Source: Marinobacter adhaerens HP15 (GTDB lineage: Bacteria; Pseudomonadota; Gammaproteobacteria; Pseudomonadales; Oleiphilaceae). Taken from it: 64,000 nt of DNA. This document shows positions 26,074-37,438 of this stretch, piece by piece. The notes beneath the pieces were generated by a model. The model made no database searches, had not been told where the DNA came from, and saw nothing but the letters and a program-made list of their open reading frames with translations. Within the stretch, counting starts at the first letter, position 1. Each line of letters begins with the position of its first letter. The position numbers and the translations under genes are program-made. The stretch spans positions 2,232,001 to 2,296,000 of the forward strand of contig NC_017506.1 in assembly GCF_000166295.1 (NCBI RefSeq), written 5' to 3'.

Positions 26074-27323
26074 ATGAACGTCAGAAAAGTACTCTTTTCT
26101 GCTTGTCTGCTGTTGCTGGCGAGCACCACTGTGTATGCCGAAACCCTTAAAATCGGCCTGAACTACCCGCAGACCGGTCGTTACAAGGATCAGGGCCTGC
26201 AACAACGTCTGGGCGCCTTTCTGGCGGTTGATGAAATCAATAAAGCCGGTGGCGTGATGGGGCGTCAGCTGGAGCTGGTGATCAGAAATACCCGCGGTGA
26301 CCCTGCCCAAGGTGCAAAGAACACCGCAGAACTCATCGACCGTGAAGGCGTCCAGATGGTGTTCGGCGGTGTGTCCAGCGCCGTTGCCATTGCCTCAGGC
26401 AAAGCTGCTCGCGATCGCAACCGGATCTACTTCGGCACGCTGACCTACTCGAACGCCACCACCGGCGCCGAAGGGCATTCATACATGTTCCGTGAGCCCT
26501 ACAACGCCTGGATGACTGCAAAGGCGCTCAGTCAGTATCTGACCACCAATCATGCGGAAGACGATTACTTCTACATTACCGCCGACTACACCTGGGGCTG
26601 GTCTGTGGAGGAGTCTGTTCGCAAGTTCTCGGGAACCGAAGACACTGACCGCCATCAGGGCGTGAAAACCCCTTTCCCCGGGCACTGATTACCGATTTCA
26701 GGGAGGCGCTGGAGCAGGCAGAGGCCAGTAACGCCAAGGTTCTGATGATGGTCCTGTTCGGCGACGACATGGTGAGAGCACTGAACGTTGCCTACGAAAT
26801 GGGCCTCACCAAGAAAATGCAGATTGTTGTGCCCAACCTGACCCTGGGCATGGCTCGGCAGGTAGGTCCCACCATTATGGAGGGCGTTATCGGTGGCTCC
26901 CCCTGGGTATGGAACGTACCCTACGAGCTGAACTATCCGAGAGGAAAAGAGTTTGTTGAGGCCTTCTCAGCGCGGTATGAAATGCGGCCTTCTACCGCTG
27001 CGGCCTCAGCCTACAGCATCGTCTATCAATACAAGGATGCAGTGGAACGTACCGGAACCACCAATACCGCCAGCCTCATCAGGGCCCTGGAGGGACATCG
27101 ATACACATTCCTGAAGGATGAGCAGTACTGGCGCGAATTCGATCACCAGAATGTCCAGACGGTGTATGTGGTGAAAGTAAAACCACGCAACACCATCATT
27201 GCTGACGAATACAGTTCCGATTATTTCAGCATCATTGATTCCATGCCCGGTGATCAGGCCGCACAAACCCGGGAAGAATGGGAAGAGCGGCGCCGGGAGG
27301 CTGGCAAGCCCCTCCAGCTCTAG
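26074..27323 (+). pseudogene. ABC-type branched-chain amino acid/amide substrate-binding protein, frameshifted
   Basis: Periplasmic binding protein of the Leu/Ile/Val-amide-urea type. The N-terminal part (26074-26688) has a signal peptide ending VYAE and the motifs LNYPQTGRYKDQG and GGVMGRQLELV. The reading frame then stops at 26686, while the C-terminal part continues in another frame (ALITDFREALEQAEASNAKV onward to 27323). One missing base in the CCCCGGG run near 26676-26682 explains the break. Repairing it gives an intact protein of about 416 aa. Either a real pseudogene or a homopolymer sequencing error. No permease genes accompany it. Confidence 0.8.
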
Positions 27324-27346
27324 TTCCAAGACAGAGGGTCCGGCGA

Positions 27347-28978
27347 TCAGAACAGATAGTCGGTTGTCAGTATTTTCGAGCTTCGTCCCCGCACAATGCC
27401 GGTCACCAGGTCCCGATTGCTCTCACTGGACTTGGTGGCCACGGTTGTGCGAATCGAGAACACCCGAAGGGCATCCGATACCGAAAGTGTGCCTTCCGCG
27501 GAGTCTTTGCGTCCGTTAAATGGCAGGGTATCGGGCCCCCTCTGGCACTGGGCATTGAGGTTGATCCGACCCACCTGATTTGCAAGCAGATCAATCAGCC
27601 TGCCCACCGTGTCGGAATCCGAACCGAAGATACTTAGCTGCTGCCCGAAGCTGGAATCCCGAACGTGCTCAATCACTTCCTGCTCATCCGAGAAAGCAGC
27701 AACAGGAATGACCGGCCCGAACTGTTCTTCATGATAGATGCGCATCTCGGCAGTGACCGGGTAAAGCACGGCAGGGTGAAAATACGTGCCGTTGACCTCG
27801 CCACCACACTCATTGACCACGGATGCGCCCTTGGCGATTGCGTCGTCTACCAGTTCCCTGAGAAACCCGATCTTGCCCGGCTCGGGCAATGGCGTCAGCG
27901 ATACGTCCTGCTCCCATGGCATGCCCGCAACCAGTTCATTGACCGCATCCGATAGCTTGCTGACAAACTGGTCCGCAAGGGAATCATGGACAAACAGCAG
28001 TTTCAGGGCGGTGCAGCGCTGACCATTGAAAGACAGCGCTCCGCTGATACATTCACTCACGGCAAGCTCAAAGTCCGCATCCGGCAGCACGATGGCCGGA
28101 TTGTTAGCGTCCAGGCCCAGCACTGCCTTTAAGCGATGCGGTTTCGGATGCATCTGTTTGAGCGCTGACGCACCCCGGTGGGTTCCTATAAAGGCGAACA
28201 TGTCGACCTTGCCGCTTTCCATCAATGGCCCAACCGTATCCCTGCCCCGTCCGAAAATAATGTTGATGACTCCTGGCGGAAACGACTTCCGGAATGCATC
28301 CATCAGCGGGCCAATCAACAGCACACCGTATTTGGCGGGTTTGAAAACCACCGTGTTGCCCATGATCAACGCCGGAATCAGCGTCGTGAAAGTCTCATTG
28401 AGCGGGTAATTGAACGGCCCCATGCAGAGGGCTACCCCTACCGGTAGGCGACGAGTCTGAGCCACCACGCCACCGACGATTTCAAATCTCGAGGACCGGC
28501 GGTCAAGCACCTTAAGCTCATGAATCGTATCGTTTATATAGTCGCAGGTCCGGTCAAATTCCTTGCAGGCATCTTTCCGGGTCTTGCCGATTTCCCACAT
28601 CAGAAGCTTTACCACGGCCTCCCGATGGTTACGCATCTCCGCGAGGAACTGCTCGACATGTTCGATTCTGTTGGCGACAGACATGCTGGGCCAGTCGCCA
28701 CTTCCCTGACCGTAGGCCTGAACCGCCGCGTCCAGTGCTTCCAGAGCAGCCGCCTCATCCATCAGAGGCGTCCGCCCGATCAGCAGAGGTTGAGGAACTC
28801 CGTCGCCTTGCGCTGCTGAGCAAATCGGGCTGCGAACCTCTGCATAAGAACCGTCCCAAGGACGCAGTTCGCCGCCAACAAGGGTATGATTTAAGTTCAC
28901 GCCTCCCTCACGGAACTCCTCCGGCACATCGGTTTCTTTCGGGAAAAACGTGGTTTGCATCCAGCGTGTTGGATCCAT
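27347..28978 (-). CDS. gapN: NADP-dependent non-phosphorylating glyceraldehyde-3-phosphate dehydrogenase-like ALDH
   Basis: 543-aa aldehyde dehydrogenase superfamily member. It probably oxidises glyceraldehyde 3-phosphate directly to 3-phosphoglycerate with NADP+. The catalytic Cys322 is in FNGQRC, the oxyanion Asn in GPFNYPLN (about 190), and the family motif EEQFGPVIP is present. The usual LELGGK motif holding the general-base Glu reads LGLDANNPAIV (287-297), so Glu is absent at the standard position. It is longer than streptococcal GapN (about 475 aa). It is co-directional with tpiA (11 bp) and eno, supporting the triose-phosphate substrate. Confidence 0.8.
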   Translation of the reverse strand: MDPTRWMQTTFFPKETDVPEEFREGGVNLNHTLVGGELRPWDGSYAEVRSPICSAAQGDGVPQPLLIGRTPLMDEAAALEALDAAVQAYGQGSGDWPSMSVANRIEHVEQFLAEMRNHREAVVKLLMWEIGKTRKDACKEFDRTCDYINDTIHELKVLDRRSSRFEIVGGVVAQTRRLPVGVALCMGPFNYPLNETFTTLIPALIMGNTVVFKPAKYGVLLIGPLMDAFRKSFPPGVINIIFGRGRDTVGPLMESGKVDMFAFIGTHRGASALKQMHPKPHRLKAVLGLDANNPAIVLPDADFELAVSECISGALSFNGQRCTALKLLFVHDSLADQFVSKLSDAVNELVAGMPWEQDVSLTPLPEPGKIGFLRELVDDAIAKGASVVNECGGEVNGTYFHPAVLYPVTAEMRIYHEEQFGPVIPVAAFSDEQEVIEHVRDSSFGQQLSIFGSDSDTVGRLIDLLANQVGRINLNAQCQRGPDTLPFNGRKDSAEGTLSVSDALRVFSIRTTVATKSSESNRDLVTGIVRGRSSKILTTDYLF

Positions 28979-28989
28979 TTACATCTCCA

Positions 28990-29796
28990 TCAGTGGGTTT
29001 CGCATTCGCCGGCCAGAATTCCGGAAGCCTCAGCCAGGGCTCCGGCGATCGTTCCGAATTCATCCGCGTGCAGTGAGGCACCGCCAATCAAGCCGCCATC
29101 AACGTCGGCAAGGCTGAACAGTTCATAGGCATTGGCAACTTTAACGCTGCCCCCGTATATCACCCGCAGCTCCTCGCTGATGTCGTCGGCTGACTCGGGC
29201 GCGCTTTTGGCGAGGAACTGACGGATCTGTTGATGCACCTCCGAAACCTGCTCCGGCGTTGCTGTTTTGCCCGTTCCGATAGCCCAAACCGGTTCATAGG
29301 CAACGATTCCATTAGCCATGGCCGCCAGGCCGACCTCGTCAATCACTGCCTGTAGCTGCTGTTCGATAATCAGACCGGTACGGCCCGACTCCCTGTCTTC
29401 CAGAGTCTCACCGACGCATAGCACCGGTGTAAGGCCGGACTGCAAAACCGAGCGGTATCGGGCTGCCACCTCCTGGTTGCCCTCGCCGAACAGTAGTCGG
29501 CGCTCGGAGTGACCCACGAGCGCATACCGGCAGCCCATTTCCTGAAGCATGGTGGCGCTGACCTCGCCGGTGTAGGCACCAGAGACAAACCCGGATGCAT
29601 TCTGGGCGCCCAGCATGATGCCGGTATAGCCAAGCAGATCACGCACCTGGAACAGGTACGGATGCGGCGGGCATACCACCAGATCAACAGACTTACGGAA
29701 CATCCGAAGTCGGGGTAAGACGCGCACCATCAGGGCCTGGTTTGCCTGGAGGCTGCCATTCATTTTCCAGTTTCCAATCAGAATCGGTTTTCTCAT
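28990..29796 (-). CDS. tpiA: Triosephosphate isomerase
   Basis: 268 aa. Interconverts dihydroxyacetone phosphate and glyceraldehyde 3-phosphate. The motifs GNWKMN (Lys), GHSERR (catalytic His), the YEPVWAIGTGK loop with catalytic Glu, and the YGGSV phosphate loop are all visible. ATG 29796 is preceded by GGGAG. It lies between eno (22 bp upstream) and gapN, forming a compact operon that takes GlpD-derived dihydroxyacetone phosphate towards phosphoenolpyruvate. It could be a second tpiA copy, since housekeeping tpiA is normally located elsewhere. Confidence 0.95.
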   Translation of the reverse strand: MRKPILIGNWKMNGSLQANQALMVRVLPRLRMFRKSVDLVVCPPHPYLFQVRDLLGYTGIMLGAQNASGFVSGAYTGEVSATMLQEMGCRYALVGHSERRLLFGEGNQEVAARYRSVLQSGLTPVLCVGETLEDRESGRTGLIIEQQLQAVIDEVGLAAMANGIVAYEPVWAIGTGKTATPEQVSEVHQQIRQFLAKSAPESADDISEELRVIYGGSVKVANAYELFSLADVDGGLIGGASLHADEFGTIAGALAEASGILAGECETH

Positions 29797-29818
29797 GGTG
29801 TTTCTCCCGCAAAGAAAG

Positions 29819-31138
<1,320 letters not shown>

Positions 31139-31190
31139 TCATTGTTGTTTGTGAATTTTATTTTCGGATAACGAACATTCTAAACATCTT

Positions 31191-31210
31191 AATATTCGTA
31201 AACGAACATC
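31191..31210 (-). promoter_or_regulatory. GlpR-like operator upstream of eno-tpiA-gapN
   Basis: AATATTCGTAAACGAACATC matches the E. coli GlpR consensus WATGTTCGWTAWCGAACATW at about 17 of 20 positions and keeps the TTCG-N4-CGAA core. A further CGAACATT half-site lies at 31172-31179 within GATAACGAACATT. Both are 50-90 bp upstream of the enolase start. Confidence 0.6.
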
Positions 31211-31283
31211 TTCAAGCGAAAATGAACGTTGGATCAGACAAATTTGTTATATGAAAACAAAAGTTGGTCAGTTGCCGATTTGT

Positions 31284-33290
31284 TTATTGGATCCGAAAGC
31301 GAGCCATCAGTGACTCAATGTTTGTCACCGAATCCTCCAACCGGTCACAGGTTGTGACCAAATCATCAATGCTTTCAAGCCCTTCAGCCGCAGAACCGCT
31401 GATATCACTGACCTGTCGGGCCACCGACTGACTGACGTTTTCCTGCTCGTCCATGCCGTGGCGGATGTGCTCAGCACCCTGATGAATCCGCTCCATCGCC
31501 GAGCCAATTCTGCCTGCGCCCTCGGAAACGCTGGCCATCAGCTCACGCACAGATCGCAGCTGTTCGAAGCTGGAGTTCATAGAGCTGACCGATTCCGACG
31601 CTTCTGCCTGAAGCCCTTCTACGAGGCTCCGGATACTATCGGTGCTCTCAGTAGTCTTTTGGGCCAGACCCCGCACTTCATCGGCGACCACTGCAAAACC
31701 GCGACCGGCATCACCGGCGCGTGCCGACTCGATGGCGGCGTTGAGGGCCAACAGGTTGGTCTGATTGGCGATGTCATCAATTGCCTCGGTAATCCTGCCA
31801 ATATCGAAGGACGCCTGCTCAAGCTGACGCAGCTTCCCTGCGGTCTGCTCCGCCTGGACCTCCAGATCTGCAACACAGTCCATGCCGCGTTTAGCGGCAG
31901 AGAGATTGTCGTCCACCTGGAGATTGACCTTGCCAACCAGATCATGGGTATCCCGAACCGATCTTGCCACCTCCCTTGCAGAAGCCTCCATTTCAGTCAT
32001 GGCAGCCGCAATGGAACCAAGTTCGTCAGACTGAGTCCTTGTCCGTTCGTTGAATTCGCGGGCGAACCTCGCGTTGCCCGACGCAATCACCGAGATGTCT
32101 GACCCCGCCTGTTGCAAACTACCCAAAACCGTGGCCATGGCCTCCGACAGCCGGTTAACAGAACTCTTGAGATCAATAAATTCGCCGCAGGCAGGAAACT
32201 CGAGAACCTGTGAGTAGTCACCCTCGGCCATTGCAGCAAGATGAGCCTGGGTCACCTGCAGTGGCCTGCTGATCATTCGCCCCAGCCTGAACGAGGTTGC
32301 GAGCGTCAGAAGAACCACCACGGGCAACAACCAGTAGACCAATTTTTCCGAAGTCAGAGCGGTTGCATCCAGTGTGAACACCGAGGCGCTGGCACGATCA
32401 GAGACCGTCTTCGCAGCCTCATCCAGGGCTGACGCCAATGCTGCCAGATTCTCCTCGACCTCTCTGGCAACATTATCCAGCTCTAGCCGCCTCTGGCGAT
32501 AACCCGAGTACTGGCTGATTATCCCGGCCTGGTCATTTACCGCAGACAGAAACGTCGTCACAAGTGCCGGCAAACCATCCAGACGTGGTACCTCCTCAAC
32601 CAGGGCCGATATGTCCTGCTCGATGGTCTGGGTATTGAATCGGAGATTCTCGACTATGGCATCGAGCTGACGCGCATCCTCGGTGCTGACCATCTGCATG
32701 ACCAACAACTCGATGTTCGCCAGATTCTCCATGACGGTAGTAAACAGATCACGGATGTAAATATCCCGGCCTGCCGGTTCGGTACCCTCCCGAACCAGGG
32801 TTCGTTTGATTTCCCCGTTATTGGCGAGAAATTCAGTCAGGCCAGTATTCACCGCATCCGAAACCGACAACACCCGTGCCTTGAGAGAGGCCAGCGCGTC
32901 AGTGCTGCGATCAAGTTTCGACAGCTGTGACTGAGCTGTCCTGTTGACAGCCTGCAGTGGAGGAAACATGGCAGAACTGTTCGTGGTTAACAGCGTGTCA
33001 CCACTGCCGCGCAGTCGCTCAATGCTGTTGGAAAGCTTTTCCAGCCTGGCATCCAGTGCCTCCGGATCGTCGGCCGAGACTACCTCCACCACATACTTGG
33101 CGGTTTCAGAACGATGGGCTTCCATTTCCTGAATCAAACCGCTGAGCGGAAAAACATCCGATGTTAGTTTGTCCGTAGTTCCTGAAAAGGACGACATGAC
33201 GCTGATATTGAACGCTCCCCAGCACACAATAATCACGCAAAGCAGGCCAAAGCCAGCGTACAAACGATGAATTACGGAGATTTTGTTCAT
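31284..33290 (-). CDS. Methyl-accepting chemotaxis protein
   Basis: 668 aa. The N-terminal membrane helix (about residues 10-32), a mostly helical periplasmic sensor region (about 33-330), a second membrane helix (about 335-355) and a HAMP region precede the cytoplasmic methyl-accepting signalling domain. The signalling hairpin tip contains [37 protein letters not shown] 33290 is used. It lies between the glycerol ABC operon and the eno-tpiA-gapN operon, both on the same strand. A glycerol or triose-related ligand is plausible but not shown. Confidence 0.9.
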   Translation of the reverse strand: MNKISVIHRLYAGFGLLCVIIVCWGAFNISVMSSFSGTTDKLTSDVFPLSGLIQEMEAHRSETAKYVVEVVSADDPEALDARLEKLSNSIERLRGSGDTLLTTNSSAMFPPLQAVNRTAQSQLSKLDRSTDALASLKARVLSVSDAVNTGLTEFLANNGEIKRTLVREGTEPAGRDIYIRDLFTTVMENLANIELLVMQMVSTEDARQLDAIVENLRFNTQTIEQDISALVEEVPRLDGLPALVTTFLSAVNDQAGIISQYSGYRQRRLELDNVAREVEENLAALASALDEAAKTVSDRASASVFTLDATALTSEKLVYWLLPVVVLLTLATSFRLGRMISRPLQVTQAHLAAMAEGDYSQVLEFPACGEFIDLKSSVNRLSEAMATVLGSLQQAGSDISVIASGNARFAREFNERTRTQSDELGSIAAAMTEMEASAREVARSVRDTHDLVGKVNLQVDDNLSAAKRGMDCVADLEVQAEQTAGKLRQLEQASFDIGRITEAIDDIANQTNLLALNAAIESARAGDAGRGFAVVADEVRGLAQKTTESTDSIRSLVEGLQAEASESVSSMNSSFEQLRSVRELMASVSEGAGRIGSAMERIHQGAEHIRHGMDEQENVSQSVARQVSDISGSAAEGLESIDDLVTTCDRLEDSVTNIESLMARFRIQ

Positions 33291-33423
33291 TGGAAACACC
33301 CTTCCCGCTATCGACATGCAGAGGCGGGCCAAACGGTAGAAAAAGGGCCGGCAGGGTTAACCCCGGGAGGGGCTACCTTGAAATGCTTGATAAGGGGGGG
33401 ACTATAAGCAACCGGCCAAAACC

Positions 33424-33439
33424 CACCGTGACAACGGTG
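33424..33439 (-). terminator. Intrinsic terminator after the glycerol ABC operon
   Basis: On the minus strand CACCGT-TGTC-ACGGTG forms a perfect 6-bp stem, followed by GGTTTTGG. It lies 65 bp downstream of the glpV stop. A second weaker 5-bp hairpin is at 33464-33477. Confidence 0.5.
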
Positions 33440-33503
33440 CTCTGCCTGCCGCAACCAAAGGGTCCTGTTGCGACAGGCATTGCTCTTCAGGAATCAGCTC
33501 GCC

Positions 33504-35252
33504 TTAGCGCGCCTCTTCCCAGGTTTTCAGCAGCTCATCATAAGCAACGGTTTTGCCTTGCGGCTTCTCGTTTGCAAGCTTGGGCTTGGGTGCGCCTGGC
33601 TGGTCCAGCCAGTATTGCGGATCGCGCGGCTCATTCAGCTTCGGACCACAGGTCGGCTGGACATTGGCGCGCTCGAGGCGCTCCATGACACGATCTTGAG
33701 CCTGCGCAAGACCATCAAGGGCTTCTTGCGGAGTAGCTTCGCCACTGGCTGCCTGAGCGATGTACTGCCACCACAGCTGGGCCAGCTTCGGATAGTCCGG
33801 TACGTTGGTACCAGTGGGAGACCACTGAACGCGCGCAGGGCTGCGATAGAACTCAACAAGACCACCGAGCTTGGGAGCCATTTCAGTCATCGCCTCAGAC
33901 TCGATATCGGATTCCCGGATCGGAGTCAGACCGGCAATGGTTTTTTCTAGAGAAACGGTCTTGGATACGGTGAACTGAGCATACAGCCACGCTGCAAGAC
34001 GACGCTTCTCGGGCGTTGAGTCCAGGAAGGTCCAGGAGCCGACGTCCTGGTAGCCCAGCTTCATGCCTTCTTCCCAGTATGGCCCGCGTGGCGACGGCGC
34101 CATGCGCCATTTGGGTGTGCCATCTTCGTTCACCACCGGCAGGCCATCCTTGATCATGCTCGCGGTAAAGGCTGTGTACCAGAAGATTTGCTGGGCAACA
34201 TTACCCTGAGCAGGTACCGGGCCGGCCTCGGAAAAGGTCATGCCTTGGGCTTCGGGTGGCGCATACTCACGCAGCCAGTCCACGTATTTCTCGGTGGCAT
34301 AAACGGCAGCGGGACCATTGGTTGCACCGCCACGGCTGACGCTGGACCCTACCGGGTGACACTCTTCAACCCGAATACCCCACTCGTCGACCGGCAGACC
34401 GTTGGGCAGGCCCTTGTCGCCAGCACCCGCCATGGAGAACCAGGCATCGGTGAAACGCCAGCCCAGAGATGGATCCTTCTTGCCATAGTCCATGTGGCCG
34501 TAAACGCGCTCGCCATCAATTTCCTTCACGTGCACCGAGAAGAATTCGGCAATATCCTCGTAGGCTGACCAGTTGACAGGTACACCCAGGTCGTAACCGT
34601 AGATGTCCTTGAACTGCTTTTGCAGATCTTCACGTTCAAACCAGTCGGCACGGAACCAGTAAAGGTTTGCAAACTGCTGGGAGGGGAGTTGGTAAAGCTT
34701 GCCGTCAGGCCCGGTGGTAAAGTCGAGCCCGATGAAATCATCGAGATCCAGGGTGGGCAAAGTGAGGTCCTTACCAGCACCATTCATGATGTCTTCAACA
34801 GCCACCACTTTTCCATAGCGGAAGTGGGTGCCGATCAGGTCGGAATCGTTCACGTAGCCATCGTAGATGTTCCGTCCAGACTGCATCTGAGTCTGGAGTT
34901 TCTCGATAACATCGCCTTCCTGAATCAGCGTGTGGGTAAGGTTGATCCCGGTAATTTCGGAAAACGCCTTGGCCAGAACATTGGACTCATACTCATGAGT
35001 CGCTATGGTTTCGGAAACCACGTTGATGTCCATGCCACGAAACTGCTCAGCGGCTTTGGTAAACCACTCCATTTCCTTGAGTTGCTCTTCCTTGCTCAGA
35101 GTGGAGTTCTTGAACGCTTCATTAACCCACTTCTCAGCTGCTTCACTATATTGATCGGCACTGACATGCAGGCTCAAACCCAAGCTGGCAACACCAACGG
35201 CGGCGCTGAGCAACAGGGTCCTCGGATATTTATTGTTGTTGAACATATCCAA
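33504..35252 (-). CDS. glpV: Glycerol ABC transporter substrate-binding protein
   Basis: 582-aa periplasmic binding protein, longer than usual sugar binders (about 420 aa) and matching the GlpV family. A signal peptide (cleavage near LHVSADQ) starts the chain. Motifs such as DSDLIGTHFRYGKV, QQFANLYWFRADWF and GWRFTDAWFSMAGAGD are shared with a second copy at 47819-49570. It is the distal gene of glpSTPQ-DUF2160-glpV, separated from DUF2160 by 215 bp that hold GlpR-like half-sites, so it probably also has its own promoter for high expression. Confidence 0.9.
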   Translation of the reverse strand: MDMFNNNKYPRTLLLSAAVGVASLGLSLHVSADQYSEAAEKWVNEAFKNSTLSKEEQLKEMEWFTKAAEQFRGMDINVVSETIATHEYESNVLAKAFSEITGINLTHTLIQEGDVIEKLQTQMQSGRNIYDGYVNDSDLIGTHFRYGKVVAVEDIMNGAGKDLTLPTLDLDDFIGLDFTTGPDGKLYQLPSQQFANLYWFRADWFEREDLQKQFKDIYGYDLGVPVNWSAYEDIAEFFSVHVKEIDGERVYGHMDYGKKDPSLGWRFTDAWFSMAGAGDKGLPNGLPVDEWGIRVEECHPVGSSVSRGGATNGPAAVYATEKYVDWLREYAPPEAQGMTFSEAGPVPAQGNVAQQIFWYTAFTASMIKDGLPVVNEDGTPKWRMAPSPRGPYWEEGMKLGYQDVGSWTFLDSTPEKRRLAAWLYAQFTVSKTVSLEKTIAGLTPIRESDIESEAMTEMAPKLGGLVEFYRSPARVQWSPTGTNVPDYPKLAQLWWQYIAQAASGEATPQEALDGLAQAQDRVMERLERANVQPTCGPKLNEPRDPQYWLDQPGAPKPKLANEKPQGKTVAYDELLKTWEEAR

Positions 35253-35378
35253 CCTCGTTCGTCTTGTTATGAATGGAACGAAACAGCCGGGTTTCGTTTC
35301 CGCATTTATAGCGCTCTGGTCGCTATTCTTTTCACCGGAATCTCCCGTGATCGATTCCGATCATTAAACTAAAAATAG

Positions 35379-35390
35379 TTCGTTTACGAA
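35379..35390 (-). promoter_or_regulatory. GlpR-like operator core upstream of glpV
   Basis: TTCG-TTTA-CGAA keeps the inverted core and spacing of the GlpR consensus. It lies about 130 bp upstream of the glpV start in the gap between the DUF2160 gene and glpV. Confidence 0.5.
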
Positions 35391-35427
35391 ATCATTACAA
35401 GTGTTTTTGCAGATTTTCTCGGGCGAA

Positions 35428-35455
35428 ATGTTCGCAAAAACAACATAGCGAACAT
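35428..35455 (-). promoter_or_regulatory. Paired GlpR-like half-sites
   Basis: Perfect half-sites ATGTTCG (35428-35434) and CGAACAT (35449-35455) are inverted about 14 bp apart, wider than a standard operator. They may bind two dimers or form part of a looped control region for glpV. Confidence 0.4.
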
Positions 35456-35467
35456 CCGGCTTCAAAT

Positions 35468-35743
35468 TCATCCCCAACGCAACAACACCAGTAACCAGGC
35501 CACCGAAACCGCCAGCGCCACCCAGAGGGTGATATCGCTGACCGCCAGGAAGGTTAGATGTATATACGCAGCCGATAACAATCCGATAAACAACCGGTCA
35601 CCACGGGTGGTGGCTATCGGCAGAAACCCCTTTCTCTCGGTGCACGGGGAGACAATTTCGTAAACCGTCATTACCGCTAGAATTCCCGCAATCACTGCAA
35701 AGAAGATGGCGACGGTCGGCGTCCAGTTCATCCAGGCAATCAT
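35468..35743 (-). CDS. DUF2160 small membrane protein of the glycerol ABC operon
   Basis: 91 aa with about three hydrophobic segments (residues 8-28, 48-66 and 70-88). This small membrane protein family (DUF2160) is typical of glpSTPQV operons, where its role is undefined. It starts 11 bp after the GlpQ permease. It may stabilise the permease complex. Confidence 0.8.
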   Translation of the reverse strand: MIAWMNWTPTVAIFFAVIAGILAVMTVYEIVSPCTERKGFLPIATTRGDRLFIGLLSAAYIHLTFLAVSDITLWVALAVSVAWLLVLLRWG

Positions 35744-35754
35744 AAAACGTCTCC

Positions 35755-36564
35755 TTACACGCGTCCGAGGGCGAAGCCTTTGGCAACATGGTTACGAACG
35801 AACCAGATCACCAGCAGGCCGGGAATAATGGTGAGCGAACCGGCGGCAGCCAGAACACCCCAGTCGATACCGCTCGCCCCTATGGTTCGGGTCATAATCG
35901 CCCCGATCGGCTGGGCATCCACGGACGTTAGCGTCCGGGCCAGCAGCAGCTCTACCCAGGAGAACATGAAGGCAAAGAAGGCCGTCACCCCGATCCCGGA
36001 ACGAATCATCGGCAGGAACACCTTCACGAAAAATTTCGGAAAGCTGTAGCCATCAATATAGGCCATCTCGTCATACTCACGGGGAACACCGGACATGAAC
36101 CCTTCCAGAATCCAGACAGCCAGGGGCACGTTGAACAGGCAGTGAGCCAGTGCCACCGCAATGTGGGTATCGAAAAGGCCAATGGATGAATAAAGCTGGA
36201 AGAAAGGCAGCAGGAAGACCGCCGGCGGCGCCATCCGGTTGCTCAGCAGCCAGAAAAACAGATGCTTGTCACCCAGGAACTTGTAGCGACTAAACGCATA
36301 GGCGGCAGGCAGGGCCACAAGTAACGTGATGACCACGTTGATCGACACGTAGATCATCGAATTGATGTAGCCGTTGTACCAGCTGGGATCCGTAAAGATC
36401 ACGGCATAGTTATCCAGGGTGAAGTTCTGGGGCCAAAGGGTAAGCCCGCCCAGAATTTCCTGGTTGGTCTTGAACGACATGTTCAACAACCAGTAGATCG
36501 GAGTCAGAAGCAAAAGAATAAACAGCGTAATCCCGACGTTTTTCGAACGTGTCTGTCTCATCAC
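35755..36564 (-). CDS. glpQ: Glycerol ABC transporter permease
   Basis: 269-aa inner-membrane permease with about six membrane segments. The cytoplasmic EAA loop, EMAYIDGYSFPKFFVKVFLP, contacts the ATPase. It belongs to the carbohydrate ABC permease family (MalG type). It follows glpP by 7 bp. Confidence 0.88.
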   Translation of the reverse strand: MMRQTRSKNVGITLFILLLLTPIYWLLNMSFKTNQEILGGLTLWPQNFTLDNYAVIFTDPSWYNGYINSMIYVSINVVITLLVALPAAYAFSRYKFLGDKHLFFWLLSNRMAPPAVFLLPFFQLYSSIGLFDTHIAVALAHCLFNVPLAVWILEGFMSGVPREYDEMAYIDGYSFPKFFVKVFLPMIRSGIGVTAFFAFMFSWVELLLARTLTSVDAQPIGAIMTRTIGASGIDWGVLAAAGSLTIIPGLLVIWFVRNHVAKGFALGRV

Positions 36565-36571
36565 ACTCTCC

Positions 36572-37438
36572 TTATTTTTCTTTGTCGGCGTGCGTAATGG
36601 CGGTAAAGAAGAGCCACGAAATCAGCAAGACGATCAGGAAATAGATCAGCGAGAACGCGGCCGCGCGCCCGAGATCGAACTGCCCGATGGCCATAGTTGT
36701 AAGAGTCTGGCTCAGGAAGGTCGTGGAACTGCCGGGACCACCACCAGTCAGCACAAAAGGCTCTATGTAAATCATGAAACTGTCCATGAACCGCAGGAGA
36801 ACCGCGATGATCAGAACGCTTTTAAGCCTGGGGAGCTGGATATACCGGAACACGGCCCATTTCGAGGCGCGGTCGATCTCAGCCGCCTGGTAGAAAGCTT
36901 CCGGAATCGCCCTCAGCCCGGAGTAGCAGAGCAGGGCCACCAGGGGCGTCCAGTGCCAGACGTCCATCAAGAGAACCGTCAGCCAGGCATCGAGGGTGTC
37001 TCCGGTGTAGTTGTAATCTATACCCAACTGATTAATGCCCCATCCGAACAGACCGATATCGCCGCGGGCAAAAATCTGCCAGATGGTGCCAACCACATTC
37101 CAGGGAATCAGCAGTGGAATGGCCAGAAGAATCAGGCACAGGGAACCCTTGATACCGGATTTCGGCATCATGAGGGCAACACCGATACCCAGAGGAATCT
37201 GGATCAGCAGTACCGCACCCGAGAATATAAATTGACGAATCAGGGAATCCTGCAGGCGCTCATCAGTCAGTACCTCTTTAAACCACTCTGTGCCTACAAA
37301 GAACGCCTGGCCCGGGCCAAAAATATCCTGGACCGAGTAATTCACCACGGTCATCAGGGGAATCAGCGCCGAGAAGGCAACGAGCAGGAATACCGGCAGC
37401 ACCAGCCACCAGGCTCTATTGTTTTGTACCTTTTGCAT
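36572..37438 (-). CDS. glpP: Glycerol ABC transporter permease
   Basis: 288-aa permease of the MalF/UgpA type with about six membrane segments. The EAA loop reads EIDRASKWAVFRYIQLPRLK. ATG 37438 overlaps the glpT stop (TGATG) and has AGGAG 8 nt upstream; the GTG one codon earlier is possible. Translational coupling to glpT is likely. Confidence 0.88.
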   Translation of the reverse strand: MQKVQNNRAWWLVLPVFLLVAFSALIPLMTVVNYSVQDIFGPGQAFFVGTEWFKEVLTDERLQDSLIRQFIFSGAVLLIQIPLGIGVALMMPKSGIKGSLCLILLAIPLLIPWNVVGTIWQIFARGDIGLFGWGINQLGIDYNYTGDTLDAWLTVLLMDVWHWTPLVALLCYSGLRAIPEAFYQAAEIDRASKWAVFRYIQLPRLKSVLIIAVLLRFMDSFMIYIEPFVLTGGGPGSSTTFLSQTLTTMAIGQFDLGRAAAFSLIYFLIVLLISWLFFTAITHADKEK

